From JBCDLI01 sp038745535 (GTDB lineage Bacteria > Pseudomonadota > Alphaproteobacteria > Rhizobiales > Rhizobiaceae): a stretch of DNA of 40,828 nt. Both the position numbers and the translations under genes were made by a program. The notes under the pieces are model-generated. The model was not told the origin of the DNA and did no database searches. It worked only from the letters and a program-made list of their open reading frames with translations. Below, in pieces: positions 40,209 through 40,828 of this stretch. The stretch spans positions 1-40,828 of the forward strand of contig JBCDLI010000019.1 in the NCBI GenBank assembly GCA_038745535.1, in the 5' to 3' direction. Positions within the stretch are counted from its first letter, which is position 1; each line of letters opens with the position of its first letter.

Positions 40209-40256
40209 CCTGTTAGCCCGCGTTTATGATCACAGCAACCCGCGACCGGCGGCCAA

Positions 40257-40535
40257 TCAGTTCACTTCGATGATCTTAGCTTTGGGCGAAATGCGATTGC
40301 CGCGCGGTTGGTGATCGCGGACTGATCGCGGGTAGAAGAAACCGTTGATCATCACGTCGTCATCGCGAAGCTTCACCACCGACCCGCGCGTGCCCAACAC
40401 AATCGGCTCAACCGCGATGATAATGTGATCGCCTTGAATCCGCAGATCGATGTCACTCGCCCTTGCGGTTGTGGCACTCACTCCCAGCACTACAACCGAT
40501 AAAGCGCAGACCAGCCCGACAATAGATTTCCGCAT
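40257..40535 (-). CDS. Small periplasmic protein, unknown function
   Basis: 92 residues. An AGGAA-type ribosome site lies about 8 bases before the ATG at 40535. Signal peptide Met-Arg-Lys-Ser-Ile-Val-Gly-Leu-Val... cleaves near Ala-Arg-Ala-Ser-Asp at about residue 26. The mature 66 residues are beta-prone (Ile-Asp-Leu-Arg-Ile-Gln-Gly-Asp-His-Ile-Ile-Ile-Ala-Val) with Gly-Phe-Phe-Tyr-Pro-Arg-Ser and no cysteine. I do not recognise the family. It is upstream of hisS on the same strand, with a terminator-like hairpin in between. A TTAAC-N5-GTTAAC repeat at 40554-40568 lies just upstream of its start. Confidence 0.6.
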   Translation of the reverse strand: MRKSIVGLVCALSVVVLGVSATTARASDIDLRIQGDHIIIAVEPIVLGTRGSVVKLRDDDVMINGFFYPRSVRDHQPRGNRISPKAKIIEVN

Positions 40536-40671
40536 CCAACCATTCCTACGTAGTTAACACCCGTTAACGAGATTGAGGTCTCCCGGCACCTGCGTCCAGA
40601 ACTTGGCTGGAATTTTCACCAACGCTGCGTCGGAAGTGTCTCATCGCGGCACACATCTAACGCGAACGTGA

Positions 40672-40828
40672 TCAGCGTGAGTATGGTGATCGACACCGCG
40701 TTCGTTTCCCGACTTTGTAGGCATAGGAGTTGTCTGACACACGATACGTGCGGTAGCGCCCGTTGCACCACGCGATATGAAGCTGGCTCGCTTTCGCAAC
40801 ACGTCTATGCCGAACAATGGGTCTGTCA
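40672..40828 (-). CDS. BA14K-family protein, C-terminal part only
   Basis: The frame enters from the right edge of the window and ends at TGA (40672-40674), leaving about 51 residues. The visible part reads His-Ile-Ala-Trp-Cys-Asn-Gly-Arg-Tyr-Arg-Thr-Tyr-Arg-Val-Ser-Asp-Asn-Ser-Tyr and Lys-Arg-Thr-Arg-Cys-Arg-Ser-Pro-Tyr-Ser, which fits the BA14K signature (Trp-Cys-x-x-Arg-Tyr, Asp-Asn-x-Tyr, Cys-x-Ser-Pro-Tyr) with its two conserved cysteines. BA14K proteins are small secreted or envelope proteins of Hyphomicrobiales, first known as a 14-kDa Brucella antigen with lectin-like properties. The start lies outside the window. The 136 bases between this stop and the next gene show no other feature. 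Confidence 0.75.
   Translation of the reverse strand, partial: DRPIVRHRRVAKASQLHIAWCNGRYRTYRVSDNSYAYKVGKRTRCRSPYSR

Noticed and set aside
40554..40568. TTAA-N6-TTAAC, resembling a third CtrA box, just upstream of the small periplasmic protein gene
   Set aside because: The spacer between the two TTAA halves is 6 rather than 7 bases, which puts the half sites out of register for CtrA. It may still be a different GTTAAC-type repeat site, but I do not call it.
1..40828. Phage, insertion sequences, integrons, CRISPR arrays, defence islands
   Set aside because: I found no transposase, integrase or cas-like gene, no spaced direct-repeat array and no tRNA-flanked island; the gene content is that of a normal chromosome.

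Overview
The window reads as chromosomal DNA of an alphaproteobacterium, most likely of the order Hyphomicrobiales (Rhizobiales). The main clues are a BA14K-type protein at the right edge, a PdhS-type histidine kinase next to a phasin gene, a DUF6460 protein, a plant-type glutamate-cysteine ligase, the divergent alphaproteobacterial form of histidyl-tRNA synthetase, and a tRNA-His without the usual extra 5' G. I see no insertion sequence, phage, CRISPR array or rRNA. Coding density is high and most intergenic gaps are under 250 bases.

Left part (1-4529): the tail of a LivM-type branched-chain amino acid permease; two paralogous secreted SNase-fold proteins on either side of a short-chain dehydrogenase/epimerase, the second interrupted by one in-frame amber codon; a LivK-type binding protein with a clear terminator; and a SOUL heme-binding-family protein. 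The middle left (4548-8488) is a tightly packed minus-strand operon: circularly permuted ATP-grasp, alpha-E protein, transglutaminase-like protease and the proteasome-related peptidase Anbu. This is a known conserved neighbourhood whose product remains unclear, and it is the most system-like element here. It is followed by a DCC-family thiol oxidoreductase, a long KAS III enzyme and an SLC13/TrkA-C transporter.

Polyamine region (12385-21181): a gamma-glutamylputrescine oxidase-like flavoprotein and a PuuA-like glutamine synthetase homologue on the minus strand, then a second, distinct glutamine synthetase homologue and a potFGHI-type ABC importer on the plus strand. Together they suggest uptake of putrescine or a related amine and its catabolism through gamma-glutamyl intermediates. 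The later PuuC and PuuD steps are not in the window.

Right part (21178-40828): DUF6460, AsmA, a 1197-residue PdhS-type kinase with a perfect CtrA-type box just upstream, phasin, tRNA-His, xseA, DUF3140, a DMT-type transporter, DUF937, gshA, rsmE, an FMN-dependent L-lactate dehydrogenase-type enzyme, DUF3422, a LysR regulator, hisS, a small periplasmic protein and a truncated BA14K gene.

The observations most worth a second look are the CtrA-type boxes (27185 and 866), the hairpin directly against the hisS start codon and the low-GC block inside hisS, the pairing of an unusual tRNA-His with a divergent HisRS, an orphan plus-strand terminator (23524) that may end a small RNA, the amber-interrupted SNase gene, and the Anbu operon. 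I found no clear case of an entirely undescribed system.
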